Source: Alternaria dauci
Taxonomy: Eukaryota > Ascomycota > Dothideomycetes > Pleosporales > Pleosporaceae
Direction of reading: 5' to 3'
Assembly: GCF_042100115.1 (NCBI RefSeq)
Contig: NC_091272.1
Coordinates: forward strand, 62,001-126,000
DNA length: 64,000 nt
Made by a program: the position numbers and the translations under genes. Below the pieces are notes generated by a model. That model worked only from the letters and a program-made list of their open reading frames with translations, was not told where the DNA came from and did not search any database. Positions within the stretch are counted from its first letter, which is position 1; the number at the start of each line of letters is the position of its first letter. Shown here piece after piece: positions 50,136 through 63,813 of the stretch.

Positions 50136-52011
50136 CTACAATACTTCTTCTTTCTCCTGTGTAGTCTTCGTATGCAAACTTGCTTTGTTGTGAAAGATTA
50201 TGTCCTTGACTCCTCCAGGCAGTGGTGATGCCCGGAGGAATTGTCTCCAATCTGATATTGCGGTGTCTACATCTTTGGAAGGTTCTAGTACTACTTCAAT
50301 AAACATGCTTTCCCGGATAGAGGTCTCGGCGATGAGAGCCTATACGGGGGTAGGTCAGCTCTACTATTCAATCCTATGCAACACAAAATAGCACTGTACT
50401 TTATGCTAACAGCACGAAGCATCATACTGATACTTTTGCACTGGCCCAACTCTAGGACGAAGGAATCATCACAGTAACGTACCCTGGACGAGGATGCATC
50501 TGCCATGGAGATGTCTGACGGTTCGCTGGTGAGTTTGTGTAGACGGATTGATTGTCTTTGGCTGTTTCCGGCCCAACCATGATCCGGTGTCGCATACAAT
50601 CCTTGGTGAATCTGTCCATCTTCATTGCTGGTTTTGGCAATTGAAGCAGAGTGCATCATGTCATGCAGCTGTGATACTCTACAAGGTAAGCTGATTCTCT
50701 CCAGTCTCCTTGTCAACAGCTTGGTATAGTTGCGGGCTCCGCTGTAGCTCGGATGCTCGCGAACACATGCCGCGAGGATCTCGTTGATGGTTCTTGTCTT
50801 TCCGCGAGTCATGGCAGTTCCGGAGAAACAGCAGTCCAAGATGAGGAGGCAATCGGCTTTGGCTATTTCCAGATTGGTCTGAATAGCGGCCCAGTTCACC
50901 TGAGCGCCGTACGCGGATGTGCTGCTAGACGGTCGCTTAGTAAACGTGCAAATAATGGAAGCGAAACAGACTTACGCGGCCCAAATGCTGTTATCATCAC
51001 CGCGATTCTTCACAGATCGAGTATCCGCCCCATGCCCGCCATATATGACGATCAGAAGCGATCCTTTCTTCCCATGCTGCTTGACGAGTTCGTGTATCTC
51101 GTTCTGAAGAAGGCTTTCAGCTTCCTCTTGGTCGTCGGGGATTTTGAAGATTTCTTTGACGCTGTAACCGAAGCGGGTCCTGAACACAGATCCTATGTCC
51201 ACCAACTCTTGCTCGATCTCCGCCAGTTCTTTCCTATGCTTAATCTGCTTCAGTTCTGCCTTATGCTCGGACAGTTCAGGCTCTGGGTACGGAACGAGAG
51301 GTTCAGCCCACATCAATGGTAACACGGTGACCGCTTCGTAATCTTTCGTTTTCACGATATCCTTTATTTCGCAGTCAAGATTGAGTTGTTCGACAAGAGT
51401 GTCCAAAAAGCTTTGGCTTGTTGAAGTATCAGCACTCTTTGCTTGTTGGAGATTGGTGACCTTATCGGCAAGCTGTTGCGCTTTCTGCTCAAGCTCAACG
51501 TCTTGAAGTATACGGAAAGAGTGCTCAAGTGTGGTCTGTTGTTTCCTGAAAGGTGTCAAATAGCTCCAGACAAGTTGCTGTCGCAGATGTGTATCCGGTG
51601 AGGGTTGATTATAGTGACTTACAAGACCTGATCGAGAAGGACTACTTGTATACGATCACGCAACTTCTTCGCCTGACTTCGAAATTTCTCAAGTTCCGAT
51701 TTCATCCGCAATCGACGGAAATGATGCTCGATCGACCCAGAACTCTCGTACTTCCTCTGAAACTTGACCCATTCGTCTGCAAGGCTCGTGCAGTCTAGCG
51801 CAAGTTGTGAAAGATGTTCGATAGCAGACTCAAAGGTTTCGCCTTTCTCAATCGCATCGCGCAATCTTGCAGCTAGTTCAACAACCTCATCGAAGAATCC
51901 GGAGATATGCGCGTCAACCTCTTTGATGTCTTTGTAAGCGGTAGCCTTGAGGAAGAAGTCTATGAATTGTACGATGTTGCTAACAAGAGAAACAGCAGAG
52001 AGCACTTCCAT
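50136..52011 (-). CDS. Caspase-like (C14) protein with STAND-type N-terminal domain
   Basis: 534 residues in four exons: 52011-51623, 51545-50976, 50924-50483 and 50339-50136. The first three junctions have gtaagt/gtaagt/gtacgt donors with phases 2, 2 and 0, all in frame. Residues 1-130 form a helical domain starting MEVLSAVSLVSNIVQFIDF, the pattern of N-terminal domains in fungal STAND/NLR proteins. A Gln/Glu/Lys-rich linker follows. The caspase fold has the beta strand SLLIVIYGGHGAD with catalytic His301, and LLILDCCFSGTA with catalytic Cys352. The last exon (ALIAETSIRESMFIEVVLEPS) gives further beta strands as in related fungal proteins. There is no NB-ARC/NACHT P-loop, so sensor and nucleotide-switch parts are missing and the N-terminal domain is joined directly to the protease. 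A role in programmed cell death is plausible from the family but inferred. It could instead be a metacaspase of ordinary turnover. Confidence 0.85.
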
Positions 52012-53584
52012 TATAAACGTGACTGGCGTTTGAAACTCTCTGTGGAAGCCTTGAAAAATGAGCCAGTATAAGTCTCCGAGTGTCTATTAGAGACCAGAGG
52101 CGACCACGAAATTAAGTAGAGGGAGAAGGAATGATGTCATTAGGCTGCTGATTAGATGCAGACAGGTTTATGCGGTAAGCATTCCTAGGTGTGTGTAAGT
52201 TGGATTGGTGGTGGCGGGGTAAACCGTGGATGCCTTACAGCCTCAGCACTTATTTGCGATTTCTTTTTGCTTCACAGTTAATGCTCCAAAAGTGTGTAAA
52301 TCTCGGCGTGGTACTGTTGTTGCGCATGCCTCGTGCGACAGAAATTCATACGGAGGCAGTTTGTTAGTCTGCGCGACCCGTAGTACAGGTGGTATTTTCG
52401 CGAGAGGTTTGTGATTGGCCTGTAAAACCGCCGCAGCTTCCCGGTGCTGGTCCCGTCTCTATGGCTTCCCTGATCTGGTTTTGATTGCCGCGCCCATTTC
52501 GGAAACCTTTGCTCGGATGGCGAACTTTTAGGCTGCGTCTATTCTCTTCCTTGACTGTAGAGACAATTTCCCCGGCTCCACCCACTGCAATGGCTTTTGC
52601 TCATCAGACCCGGCATCGGTCTGGACGGTCGGTGGGTGTTGCCTCTTGTCCCGACCAACCTCAGTAATCCAACGTAAGCTCAGCTGGCGGCGAGCTGGAG
52701 CGATGTCAGCAGCCGATCTCTTGGCCTAATTCCACCTAGATCCAGACAGACTAGGCGGGAGCTACAGCCGTCCCAGCTCCGGATGCGGAAGTTGGCGGGG
52801 TAATCCACTCATGCCCAACGGCCTTGGCACTCATCCACGCTTCCTTTCTACCTAACAGAAGAATCTCGACATACAAAATACTCGTCAAGTTGGCATGCTT
52901 GAGCAATCCATGGATGGCGCGTGGGCTTCGAGCGCCACTTGGGCTGCAGCTAAGCAGCCTTTCAGCCACCCCGATGGTGGGACAGGTATGTGATTTCTAC
53001 GAGGGTTGCGATGGGTTCCGGTCTGACAACGCAGAATAGCCTGCATGATCTCCGCGAGGACGAAAGAGTTGATATGAAACGTGGCTCCGTATGAAGGACC
53101 TCCAAAGCTCAAACCCAATGATTATCGCGACACAGTAGGCATCCCAGCAGACCGGAAAAGTGACTTTGCACTCTCGTGGAAGGACCGCCGTGCAGAAGGG
53201 CGTCCGTGCGCAAACTGAACCAAGTGGTCTAGAACACTCGTTGCACATATCCGTCAGTGGCTCATCATTGTCAGCCACTCACAGCTCCCGAAATCACAGC
53301 GCCTCATGTAGAAAAGTGGGGTCTTGGATGGGAACTCTCCGTCCTAAACCTAGCTAACGTCCGTACGAACGTCGTTCGCGCGTTCGGCATATCTTCATCT
53401 CCGAATACACTGACCGGATACACCGATGCAGAGGAGATAAATTGAAAGAGGTAAGCATACCTGGTCAAGGAAAGTTTTGGCTGCAGCCAATCGTCTTGAA
53501 CCCCCTCCTTATCACAACCTAGCGCGGCGCATCCCACAGCTGTTATTGCGACAACACTTTCGACAGTTACAACCAGATCTCATA
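52012..53584. other. Gene-poor stretch
   Basis: About 1.6 kb without a supportable gene. The 200 bases nearest 52011 should be the caspase gene promoter. The short frames here have no recognisable motifs and conflict with each other. Confidence 0.4.
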
Positions 53585-54768
53585 ATGTGCACGATGCCGA
53601 CACGGACGACCCCATCGAGCGCGGATGCTGATGCAAATCTAGGGGAATTGCTTTCGCTTTCCAGGCACTGGGCGCAACGCGAAATCCGCAGCACCAAGAT
53701 ACGCAGCTTGACTGATGAAGATCTAGCGCATGTCATCAGTCTCGGTACAAGGCGCGAGTTTGCAAGAGAAGGACTGGAGAAGATTCTGGTTGCGGTCTTG
53801 GACGTAATCGCGCAGGAAGGGGGTATCGCACATGAATCAACCATTGATCGTGCAGGCGATGTCAAAGTAAATCTCGAGAAATGTACGTAGGAGTCTGGCC
53901 CCATGACGCGTAATAACGCGCATCTCACACTCCAATGACAGGACACTAATATGTTCATACAGTAAGAGTCGAAGAAGCGGGATCATCGGCGGATTCGTCA
54001 CCAACGGCATCAACGGTATCCGAGAACTGGATCAAACGAGATCCGGGAATTTGGGAGGCTTTTGACACAACAGTGAAGCGCACAAAGAATTACGAAGATT
54101 CATACGCCGATGTTGCTGCACTTCAAAAACTCGAATCGCCCTGGTCTGTAAGCTCGACACCACCTGGATGCATTCTCTTCGGCCCTAGCGTCCCAGAACA
54201 TCTTCTTCTCCTCGATCCTACACCATTTATTTCAGAAAATCGACAGACTTGGAATGAGATCGGCATGGATCCAGCCCACACTGGGTTCTTTACAAAGGAC
54301 AAGTTGGGGTTTTTTGTGCCAAAGGACATGCTGCCAACAAGCGACAGCAGCGACGGACCAGATCCGCTTCCCGTAATGCCATTCGAGCTCCTAGTCCAGA
54401 CCCGACGGAAGATTGGCGCCGACTTCTTACAAGGGCGAAAGACTATCGAGCGGTACGGCGACATGATATTGTACCAAGCACGGAATTTTGGGGTGACTAG
54501 TCATTGTCTGGGCGACTTTACCATTAGGCGGAAACGTGGGCCGAGCACGCGCGTGCATTCTCGTGGAGACGTGTGGACCGCTTGCGACTTTTGTATCGAA
54601 ACTCGGCGTCTGTGTCTCGTGATGCTTAGGATTAATCATCACGAGACGGAGAAGGTAATTCTTCCGCTGCCGCCTCAGCTTCGCGTTGAGAAGCACTTCA
54701 CAGAGATGGGGTTCTGGGTGCGTAATGAGACTGAGACGATAGGGACAGACATTGGAGGTGAGACTTGA
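53585..54768 (+). CDS. Unrecognised protein, first of two tandem paralogues, with CxxCx6C motif
   Basis: 367 residues: exon 1 53585-53882, intron (gtacgt...tacag, phase 1), exon 2 53963-54768. The first 100 residues hold a helical segment (LTDEDLAHVISL, GLEKILVAVLDVIAQE) that is clearly related to the start of the next gene (LDNNDLADLVKT, DLEDIASFILDVIARD). A Ser/Thr-rich linker precedes a 230-residue domain that I do not recognise. It contains the cysteine motif ACDFCIETRRLC, spaced C-x2-C-x6-C, then LVMLRI and a closing strand. That spacing equals the first half of a fungal Zn2Cys6 cluster, but the second half is absent. The start at 53585 was chosen since the helical domain begins soon after; an in-frame ATG at 53477 exists. 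No signal peptide. Function unknown. Confidence 0.75.
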
Positions 54769-54926
54769 TATTATTGCCTTCACTACCCCGCGCCTTCCGT
54801 TTGCTATCTCCTTGTGCACGTGCTTCAAATGGCGGCCTTGGAGCGCCGCGCCGAACAGGCATCAAAAACCATCTCCTCTGCTCTACTTCCTACACTCAAT
54901 TTTTTATCGCACCTAAACTGCTCGCC

Positions 54927-55833
54927 ATGTCAAGAATCGATTCCTACCTTACAGCCCTACTTACGCTATCTGGTGACGAGCAGCGCGTTGGCGCCCGCCG
55001 CGCCTTACTACAGAGCCTCGACAATAACGATCTGGCCGACCTTGTGAAGACCACCATGGAGTGCGAGTTCACACGAGGTGACCTAGAAGACATCGCTTCC
55101 TTCATCCTGGACGTCATTGCGAGAGACCAAGACTTAGCTGACACTCGCGCCACTGGTGGAGATCAAACAACTGAGGTAAGGGCCGAAGGAGATGCTCAAA
55201 GGAACAGTCCTACTGCTTCAAGTAAGTCTATCCTATCTAGTACTCCAACCTTCTGCTAATCAACCCGTCGTGCAACACGATCCCGAAGACACAGTGTCCC
55301 TCGCAAAACCAGTTTCTCGTTCAGCAAGCCAGCCAGGTCCATACGTCGCGCAGCCACAGCTTGACCCCGCCGTCCCTGTTTCAGCAGTCTCGCTACGCTG
55401 TCAGACTGCGCAGATCATCGCCGACAAGACCGTCCCACCCATGCAGTGCGTTCGCTGGAACCCGGTCTCCGACTACATCGACTTCCAGTTTGGCTCTCGT
55501 GAAGGTCTAGAGGATTCGTGTTTGGCAAACAGATTTGACTAGGACTATTTATCTACTGAATGTCACATCCAAGGGTGGGGCGAGTTCTTAAGGCAGCAGG
55601 AGAAGGGAATTGTTAGTGGGTGCTGCGTAAATGATACCGTCATTGGGCGGACTAAGCGTGCCAGTACACGTGCCAGCCTTACAGGGGCGTGCGATCGATG
55701 CATCAAGACTAAACGTCTATGTGCACGACTCGTGCGAATGGAAGATGGTGTGGTCAAGCTCGCCTTCTTTCCTTTGCCGTTGTCATTGTGGGTTAAAGAT
55801 GGAAACCCGCTTAGTCAGTGGGTCCGTTCATGA
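54927..55833 (+). pseudogene. Second tandem paralogue, interrupted by in-frame TAG
   Basis: Exon 1, 54927-55221, encodes MSRIDSYLTALLTLSGDEQ and the helical domain shared with the preceding gene. A likely intron (gtaagt donor, tgctaat branch, gttcag acceptor near 55316) leads to a frame that stops at TAG 55540-55542. The same frame resumes at once and stays open to 55833. It encodes TGACDRCIKTKRLCARLVRM and KLAFFPLPLSLWVKDG, which align with ACDFCIETRRLCLVMLRI and the strand that follows in the paralogue. So the coding signal crosses the stop. The central 130 residues of the paralogue are missing or replaced. An intron that ends at this TAG and keeps frame would need a poor donor (gtctcc at 55465). 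I favour a decaying gene but cannot exclude mis-splicing on my part. Confidence 0.6.
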
Positions 55834-56859
55834 TACCGTGTTTGTGAAACCTCGGTGCTCTATCGGAGGCAGTGCAGCTGCATTGCTTTGGATGTACTTC
55901 ATTCTGGAAAGCAATATGTACATAGTCGGAGGAACATATCACGAGGCACGTCTTTCGAAGGCTGGTTCTTTGTGCAATACATCATAACAGTAACGGTATC
56001 TTCCCACTAAACGTCTTGTTGGTGAAGTTTCACGCGATAACTCTATTCAAAATCCATTCTGTGTATCCTGAGTACGATTCAGGCATTACAAGTTGGTAAG
56101 ACGCCTTATTCACATGTTCGCGCATGTGCTCAACCACAGCTCCGAGACGGTTACATATCATCAACAGGAACTTTGGCGAAACTGGTTGGAATCGCAGTCG
56201 TTTTCGTAGACGGCGAGAACATCTCTAACCTTCCATCTTCCGCTCTCGACTAAAACAGTCGAGCCACCTATCTACAGCGATTCATCGCCCGCTCGCTTCA
56301 ATCACTGTACGACCTCATCGAAGACTCGCCTATCCACACCTTGAGCAGGACACTTTCTCTTACTCAATCTCCCCTATGTCCTTGCCACCTCGACAGCACA
56401 TCATTTAGCACTATGATGACCCCACATAATCCAATCACAATCTCCCCAACAATGTTCATTCCCACCCCCAACCTCGACCTCACCGCCTTACTATCTCGAC
56501 TCTTCTCCGCCCACTCGGTACCCTGGAACAAAGTCGATACTACCAAGGTAACAATGTCCACTCCCCATGCGACTTTTTATTTCCTTATCCTGCCACAAGT
56601 TTTATGCACAAAACGGTAGCAGGAACAATATTCTTGGGAATACATGCAACTACGCTGGCAATAGGCTGTGATGGAAGATCTAGGTCTAAAGAGTAGCAGG
56701 CCTAGCTATAATGCGAAAAGGAAGATTTTGTCAGTGGAGAGTATCCAGCCAGATCCCAGAAACATCACATCCTCTAGCACGCATCGCACTTTTCTCTCCA
56801 CGGCTCCTCAGGAGCACTCTTGAGCTTATACCGCGTCAAAAACAACTCATGAGGCAACA
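55834..56859. other. Intergenic
   Basis: Region between the 3' ends of the tandem paralogue and the minus-strand nuclease gene. A 92-codon plus-strand frame at 56341-56619 lacks recognisable motifs and is not called. Confidence 0.4.
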
Positions 56860-58828
56860 TCATATGCTCCAACCTCGCCTAATCCTCCTCAAAACAAGAC
56901 AATCCACAACTACAACAACCCCCTCCCCATCCCCTAACACCGCGAACCCACCCCCACCTCCACCCCCTCTCCCCTGCCCAACCCCCCTCATCTCAGCCTT
57001 CCTCCTCTTCCTCTCCAGCTCCCTCGCCTGCTTCTTCTTCTTCTTACTACTCCCACTCCCCTCCTCCCTCTTCACCTCCACCCCATTCGCCGCATAAATC
57101 TCCTCCACCAACCCCCTCACCCTCTCGTGCCCCTCTCCCTCCACCTTCGCCTCCCCCGGCACCCCAAAAACCCGCGTTATCGCCGGAAAGCCCTGCATAA
57201 GGCGGGCTAAACTAGACAGTATATTGTATAGTTTACTCTTTTCCGTCGAGTATGTAGGAATACAGGGGTGCAGAGAGAGCCATACGTGTATCATCTGGTG
57301 CAACATGCGGAGCGAATAGATGGCTGCGTGGAGGCGAGCGGTGAGATGTACAAACGCCCAGCTATTATCGTACTCGCGGAAGAGAACGCGCTGGACGAGC
57401 GGGATAGGTGGTGGCTGGTTGAGTTCTGCGAGGACGAAGCTGAGGCCGAATAACGGCCATAAAAGGTCTGGGTTGATGATCTCTGTCTTCGTGGCCGCCC
57501 ATGCTTTCAAGGAACGCATTTGTTGCTCTAGATCGGCGGCTGGAGAGACGAGGGCCGTGGAGGCATATGTGGAAATCTGCTGGAAACTGATACTCTGCGC
57601 TTTGCGCCGGTACTCGTGGACGATTGTATTTGGTGTTTGGACGAGCAAAGAGTAGGCGAGGGTACGGATATCGTGGCCTACATTCCATGCGGACGCTTGG
57701 TTGGGGTCCTCGACTAGTAGTGGCATGTACACGGATGGGCCGTCGAGGCCGTCGAGCGCTTGGTGGACGTACTCGGATATCCGGACATCCAACATGGGTA
57801 GCTTTGGCGTCGCACTGGGACTGGAAGTCTTTGCAACATAGCGCCTGGCGAACGCGATATAAGGCGCCGAGGCCTGATCTACTCCCTGGGCTGTGTGAGC
57901 GAGCAGCTTCGAACTATCTTGCGGGCCGTCAAGGAGAGCATAGGCAAACGTCACCAGGCTCTTGAGCTGCAACTGCCTGCTAATCTCGTCCGGCGAGTAT
58001 GCTTTGATACCAGTGACCACATCCGCATCGTGGAGGAACACGACGAGCGTGTCTAAGCTGTAGTCAAACAGGACAAGATCCGTGTCGCTCGTAAATATAA
58101 TGCACCTTGCATTCTCCTTTGCATGCAACGCACACCAGTCATCTGCTTCTCCAGGCACAGTTTTTGTCTTGGACGAAAACGGTGAATCCAGCAGCGCTTC
58201 CTGGAGTGCAGGTGCGAGAAAGGCATATGATATGGAGCCTAGGTACGTCGGAACAGGACACGAGACGGTCGCATAGTTGTTGCGGAACTGCTGCACCCGT
58301 CTGTTGTTGGCCTCCGTCCTGGACAAGCGCTCCGCGCGCTTTGATATAGGGAGGGCTCCATCGAAGTAGATGGCCGACCTGAGAAGGTGCGATCAGCAGT
58401 GGACGGCAGGAACATGACTCAGCACCCGCATATTGTGCATTCGCCGGTCAAGCACAAAGCAATATCTCACACATGGACAATGCGATATGGGAAAAGGTTT
58501 GAGACCCCTGCTACTAGTAGCGGTGAAGTGAAGAACATATGTGCGCACCTTATTGGCTTGCCGTCGTGGTTCCGTGCGAAAAGCAACAGTGGTCTACTCA
58601 CACCTTGATGTTGCTCTTCTCCAGCTCGGCCAGCCAGGCAATTGCTGCAGCAACAATGTCGGCATACGACGGTATTCTCGACGCGCTAGCAGCCGAAGCG
58701 AGAGCCAGTTTGTGAGCGTAGTAGGCGAGCGCAGGGCCGTCTACCACGGCCGAGTAGCCGTCGAGCTGCGCGGAAGAAAAGCGCGTGGCGTAGGGCTCGA
58801 GGCGCCTAGCGAGGCCCTGGATACCCAT
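56860..58828 (-). CDS. Asteroid/XPG-N domain protein (ASTE1-like nuclease family)
   Basis: 581 residues in two exons: 58828-58602 and 58378-56860 (donor gtgagt, acceptor tctcag, phase 2). The N-terminus MGIQGLARRLEPYATRF with VVDGPALAY is the XPG N-terminal nuclease fold. The splice creates SAIYFDGALPISKRAERLSR, the expected next block with a metal-binding Asp. Further on ADDWCALHAKE, with IIFTSDTDLVLFDY, matches the XPG-I acidic cluster of Asteroid proteins. The C-terminal part is helical. The last 90 residues hold a Lys-rich run (SSKKKKKQARELERKRRKAE) that may be a nuclear localisation signal, then a Gly run. The family resembles structure-specific nucleases; enzymatic activity is inferred. 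It lies divergent from phosphoglucomutase. Confidence 0.87.
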
Positions 58829-59280
58829 TCTTCGTCTAGAGACGGTTGAGGTGGCGGGTCTCGGGGAAGAAGACGGGCAGACAAATGTTGAGAAGATGGA
58901 GTATGTAGTCGTCGCAGCAGAAGAGAAATGTACAGTAGTATGCACACACAGCCAGGATACCCCCGCCACGGGTCTGGGGCGAAGCGAGGCGGGGAGTGGT
59001 CAGTCTCAGGTGTTGTGCAGCGTCTCGGCCTGGAATGCAGGACTAGCGACTGTTGGGACGGTGGACGAGGGAAAAAACCTGAGAGGAGGGCCAGCGTGGC
59101 GTTGTGCTTGCCCGTTGATGAGCTAGCGCGGGCGTCATCCCGCGTAGTGGGGGGGGGGGGGGGGGGGGAAGCTGGGCGGGCCCCTCCAGCAGCTCAAAAG
59201 TTGCCCCTGCTGCCACCTCTCTGCACTCTGCAATTGCTTCAATCTCCCTCTACAGCAGACCAAGTACACACACCATCAAC
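58829..59280. promoter_or_regulatory. Divergent promoter of nuclease and phosphoglucomutase genes
   Basis: 452 bases between start codons, so both core promoters should lie here. It contains an uninterrupted run of 20 G at 59149-59168, about 112 bases upstream of the phosphoglucomutase ATG. The 5' UTR next to the ATG is C/T- and CA-rich, typical of strongly expressed fungal genes. Confidence 0.5.
59149..59168 (+). repeat. Poly-G tract (20 G)
   Basis: Uninterrupted homopolymer read directly from the sequence. It could fold as a G-quadruplex on the plus strand. Length in the assembly may be unreliable because long G runs are error-prone in sequencing. Confidence 0.9.
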
Positions 59281-61080
<1,800 letters not shown>

Positions 61081-61473
61081 GCGCGTGGCTGCAGGTTGGA
61101 ACGCGACGATGTAATTAGCATGATTAGACGACTTGTACACGAGCATACGACGAGTATCAGTAGCAAAAACAAAGTTACTTTGCACGAAACAATGGTAGTA
61201 ATGATGACACTAATGTGGCAATATGTCATGACCCTTTGAAAGTGTGTTGCGCGTGTGTGGCTTAGCGGCACTAGCTCGGCGACGTCATTTCCCAATCTAA
61301 ACATGCCTCCGAGCTCCACCCCATAACAATACCGATCCCCACTCGAGTTTACCTGGACCTCAACAGCCCCCGCCTTTCACACCCTACACACGCGCATTGA
61401 TTGCTGTGAGAGGCTTCTTTATCTTTTTTTCTCGAAACACTACTACCTACAGCTTCACGTGCACGTCGCCATC
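61081..61473. other. Intergenic
   Basis: Phosphoglucomutase 3' UTR and the promoter of the oxysterol-binding protein gene. A C-rich stretch occurs at about 61340-61390; no gene seen. Confidence 0.5.
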
Positions 61474-62911
61474 ATGGCTGAGAAAGAAGGTTCCGCCGTG
61501 CCACCCCAGGCAAAGGGCTCGTGGTCGAGCTTCCTCAAGGTACGTAGCTGTACGACATGCTCAGGGAGGGTACTCTATCACTCGCGCAGTACCCACGCGC
61601 CTCCTCGTGCCTCTCCAGCCCACCCCTATCTCCAGCATAGCTCTCAACTAACACGCACCCCCAGTCCATCGCCTCCTTCAACGGCGACCTCTCCACCATG
61701 ACCGCCCCCGCTTTCATCCTATCCACCAAGTCCCTGACAGAATTCTCGTCCTACTGGACCGAGCACCCGTCCGTTTTCGTTGCGCCGGCTGCAGAGCAAG
61801 ATGCTGCGAAGCGGGCGATGCTGGTTCTGAAATGGTTTCTGAGTACGCTCAAGCAACAGTATGCGAGTCGGTCTGAGAAGCTGGGCAGCGAGAAGAAGCC
61901 GTTGAATCCGTTTTTGGGAGAGCTTTTCTTGGGGAGGTGGGAGGATGGGGTGGGGAAGACGGAGCTTGTGAGTGAGCAGGTCAGGTATGTATAAATGGAA
62001 TGGGGATCGAGGGTGTGGAGAACGGGAGCTAATGCAATATGTGTAGCCATCATCCACCTGTTACGGCCTATTCTATTTGGAACGACCAGCATGGCGTGCG
62101 CCTGGAAGGATACAATGCGCAAAAGGCATCGTTCAAGACGACCATCAACGTCAAGGTAAGACATATCCAGACTCCATCCGCTGTACACTATTAACACACC
62201 GCGTCCCAGCAAATCGGCCACGCAATGCTCCACCTTGACGCCTTCAACGAAACCTACCTCATTACCCTCCCCGCCCTGCACATCGAAGGCCTCATCACCG
62301 GCTCGCCCTACGTCGAGCTCAACAGCAGCACCTACATCCAGTCCTCCAGCGGCTACACCGCGCGCATCGACTACAGCGGCAAAGGCTGGGTGTCCGGCAA
62401 AAAGAACAGTTTCACAGCCGTCCTGTACCCCGAAGGCAAGGAGAAAGACGTCATCTACAAAGCGGACGGCCAGTGGACCGACGCCTTCCAGATCCGAGAC
62501 GCAAAGACCAAAGCCGTCGTCGACACATTTGATCACAAAACCATGAAGACGACTCCGCTAACCGTCGCGGATATTGAGAACCAGGATGATTTTGAAACGA
62601 GGCGCGCGTGGAAGAAAGTTAGCGATGCGATTAACAGCGGTAACATGGATCTTACGTCGTCGGAGAAGACGATTATAGAGACGAGGCAGCGCGAGATGAG
62701 GGCGCAGGAGAAGGAGGAGGGCAGGGAGTGGGAACGCAAGTTTTTCTCGAGAAAGGAGGATCCGGTGCTGGAGCAGCTGGCGAAGAAGGTGGGTGAGGGA
62801 GTTAATGAGGGACAGACGAATGGCGTGTGGCGGTTTGATAGGGAGAAGGCGGATAAGGCGACGACGCCGTTTCATCCGCAGGTTGTGCCGCCGATTTATG
62901 AGAGGAAGTAG
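61474..62911 (+). CDS. Oxysterol-binding protein, Osh4/Kes1-like
   Basis: Lipid-exchange protein that carries sterol and PI4P between membranes. 398 residues in four exons: 61474-61539, 61665-61984, 62047-62155 and 62210-62911, frames closing at each junction. The N-terminus [19 protein letters not shown] leads into the lid region and [15 protein letters not shown]. The family signature [12 protein letters not shown] is completed across the second intron (His130-His131). Later parts include the helical stretch with [16 protein letters not shown]. There is no PH domain, ankyrin repeat or FFAT-like segment, so it belongs to the short Osh4/Kes1 type. No membrane span. Start chosen as the first ATG after a 5' UTR, in good context (atcatgg). 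Confidence 0.95.
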
Positions 62912-63301
62912 GAATAGTGGGTGGTGTGATGGGGAGGGGGTGTGACGGGGATGGGATATGATGGATGGGGTAATGGGACTTGAGCAGGGGATACACGGCT
63001 TGTGAGAGATCAGAGGCGTGAGGACTTGATGGACTGATAGAACGTGGGAATGGCATGGCATGGTATGCAAACGGGTCATGGAATAATGGGCATCACAATG
63101 GGTTTCTAGTACGAGTCTACTGCCATCCTTGGACTCAGTCTCTCTTGGATCGATCCTAGTCATACATACATACATACATACACACTCTCTCCTTTCTCGT
63201 TGCTAATAGAAAACAAACATATAACCTTGAATCTTTTACAATTGCATCGTGCCTGCGCAATTTAATCTAGATTGCTTTCTTTCTTATATCCTACTAGTAA
63301 T
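62912..63301. other. Intergenic between convergent genes
   Basis: Holds both 3' UTRs and a (cata)n microsatellite at 63161-63182. The G-rich plus strand just after 62911 has no coding signal. Confidence 0.5.
63161..63182. repeat. Microsatellite (CATA)n
   Basis: Five perfect tetranucleotide copies plus a partial one in a 3' intergenic region. Likely length-polymorphic between strains. Confidence 0.85.
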
Positions 63302-63813
63302 TCACGACGCGTTTTTGGAAGCAGTCCGCTTATCGTTGCCGTGGCGTTGCCAGCATTGGCGGAAGATTTCCATCTAAAATAGGTAACATTGGTTAGAGAA
63401 TGTGGAATGAATGGTTGCTGAAGACTTTAGATGGCTTTCTTTTCTCGGGCTCTTTTTCTTTTTGTGACCGGAGCCCGGTGGCCTATCTAGAAGCCAGAAG
63501 CAATGATGATGGTAAAGATGATAAAACTCACTCACCTCTTGCTTGCACGCTCGCCAGTCTTTTTTGTCGTAGTAGCAATCTGTCAATTTTGCGTTTTCGT
63601 CTGCGCACCCGGTGCTGAAGATTCGCTTGTCCCTGAATTTTTGTTGTCGCGCATTAGCTCTGCAGTTGTTCTTCGCTTCCACCCCCGGATCTCCGCATCT
63701 TTTCGCGTGATTGAACAAGGTTGGGGAGGTAGAGACGGAACGCACCAGTCGTCGGGTTCGTCGTCGATTAGTAGTTGCGCGGCTGCGGCGCGGGCTTTGT
63801 CTTCGTTGGACAT
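63302..63813 (-). CDS. COA4: COA4-like twin-CX9C mitochondrial assembly factor
   Basis: A 78-residue protein too split to be seen as one open frame: exons 63813-63746, 63632-63536 and 63373-63302. Introns have donors gtgcgt and gtgagt and acceptors ttcag and tttag, phases 2 and 0. The spliced sequence has IDDEPDDWDKRIFSTGC, then four cysteines at 32, 42, 52 and 62, each separated by nine residues. CYYDKKDWRAC and the last helix (EMEIFRQCW) lie within this array. The layout matches human COA4 and yeast Coa4/Cmc3, which are intermembrane-space proteins imported by the Mia40 route and needed for cytochrome c oxidase assembly. There is no N-terminal presequence, as expected. Start chosen at MSNEDKAR because upstream in-frame Met codons precede an unrelated stretch. 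Confidence 0.92.

Noticed and set aside
56341..56619. 92-codon plus-strand frame
   Set aside because: Pro/Thr-rich with no signal peptide or domain, and no convincing second exon after a possible donor near 56550.
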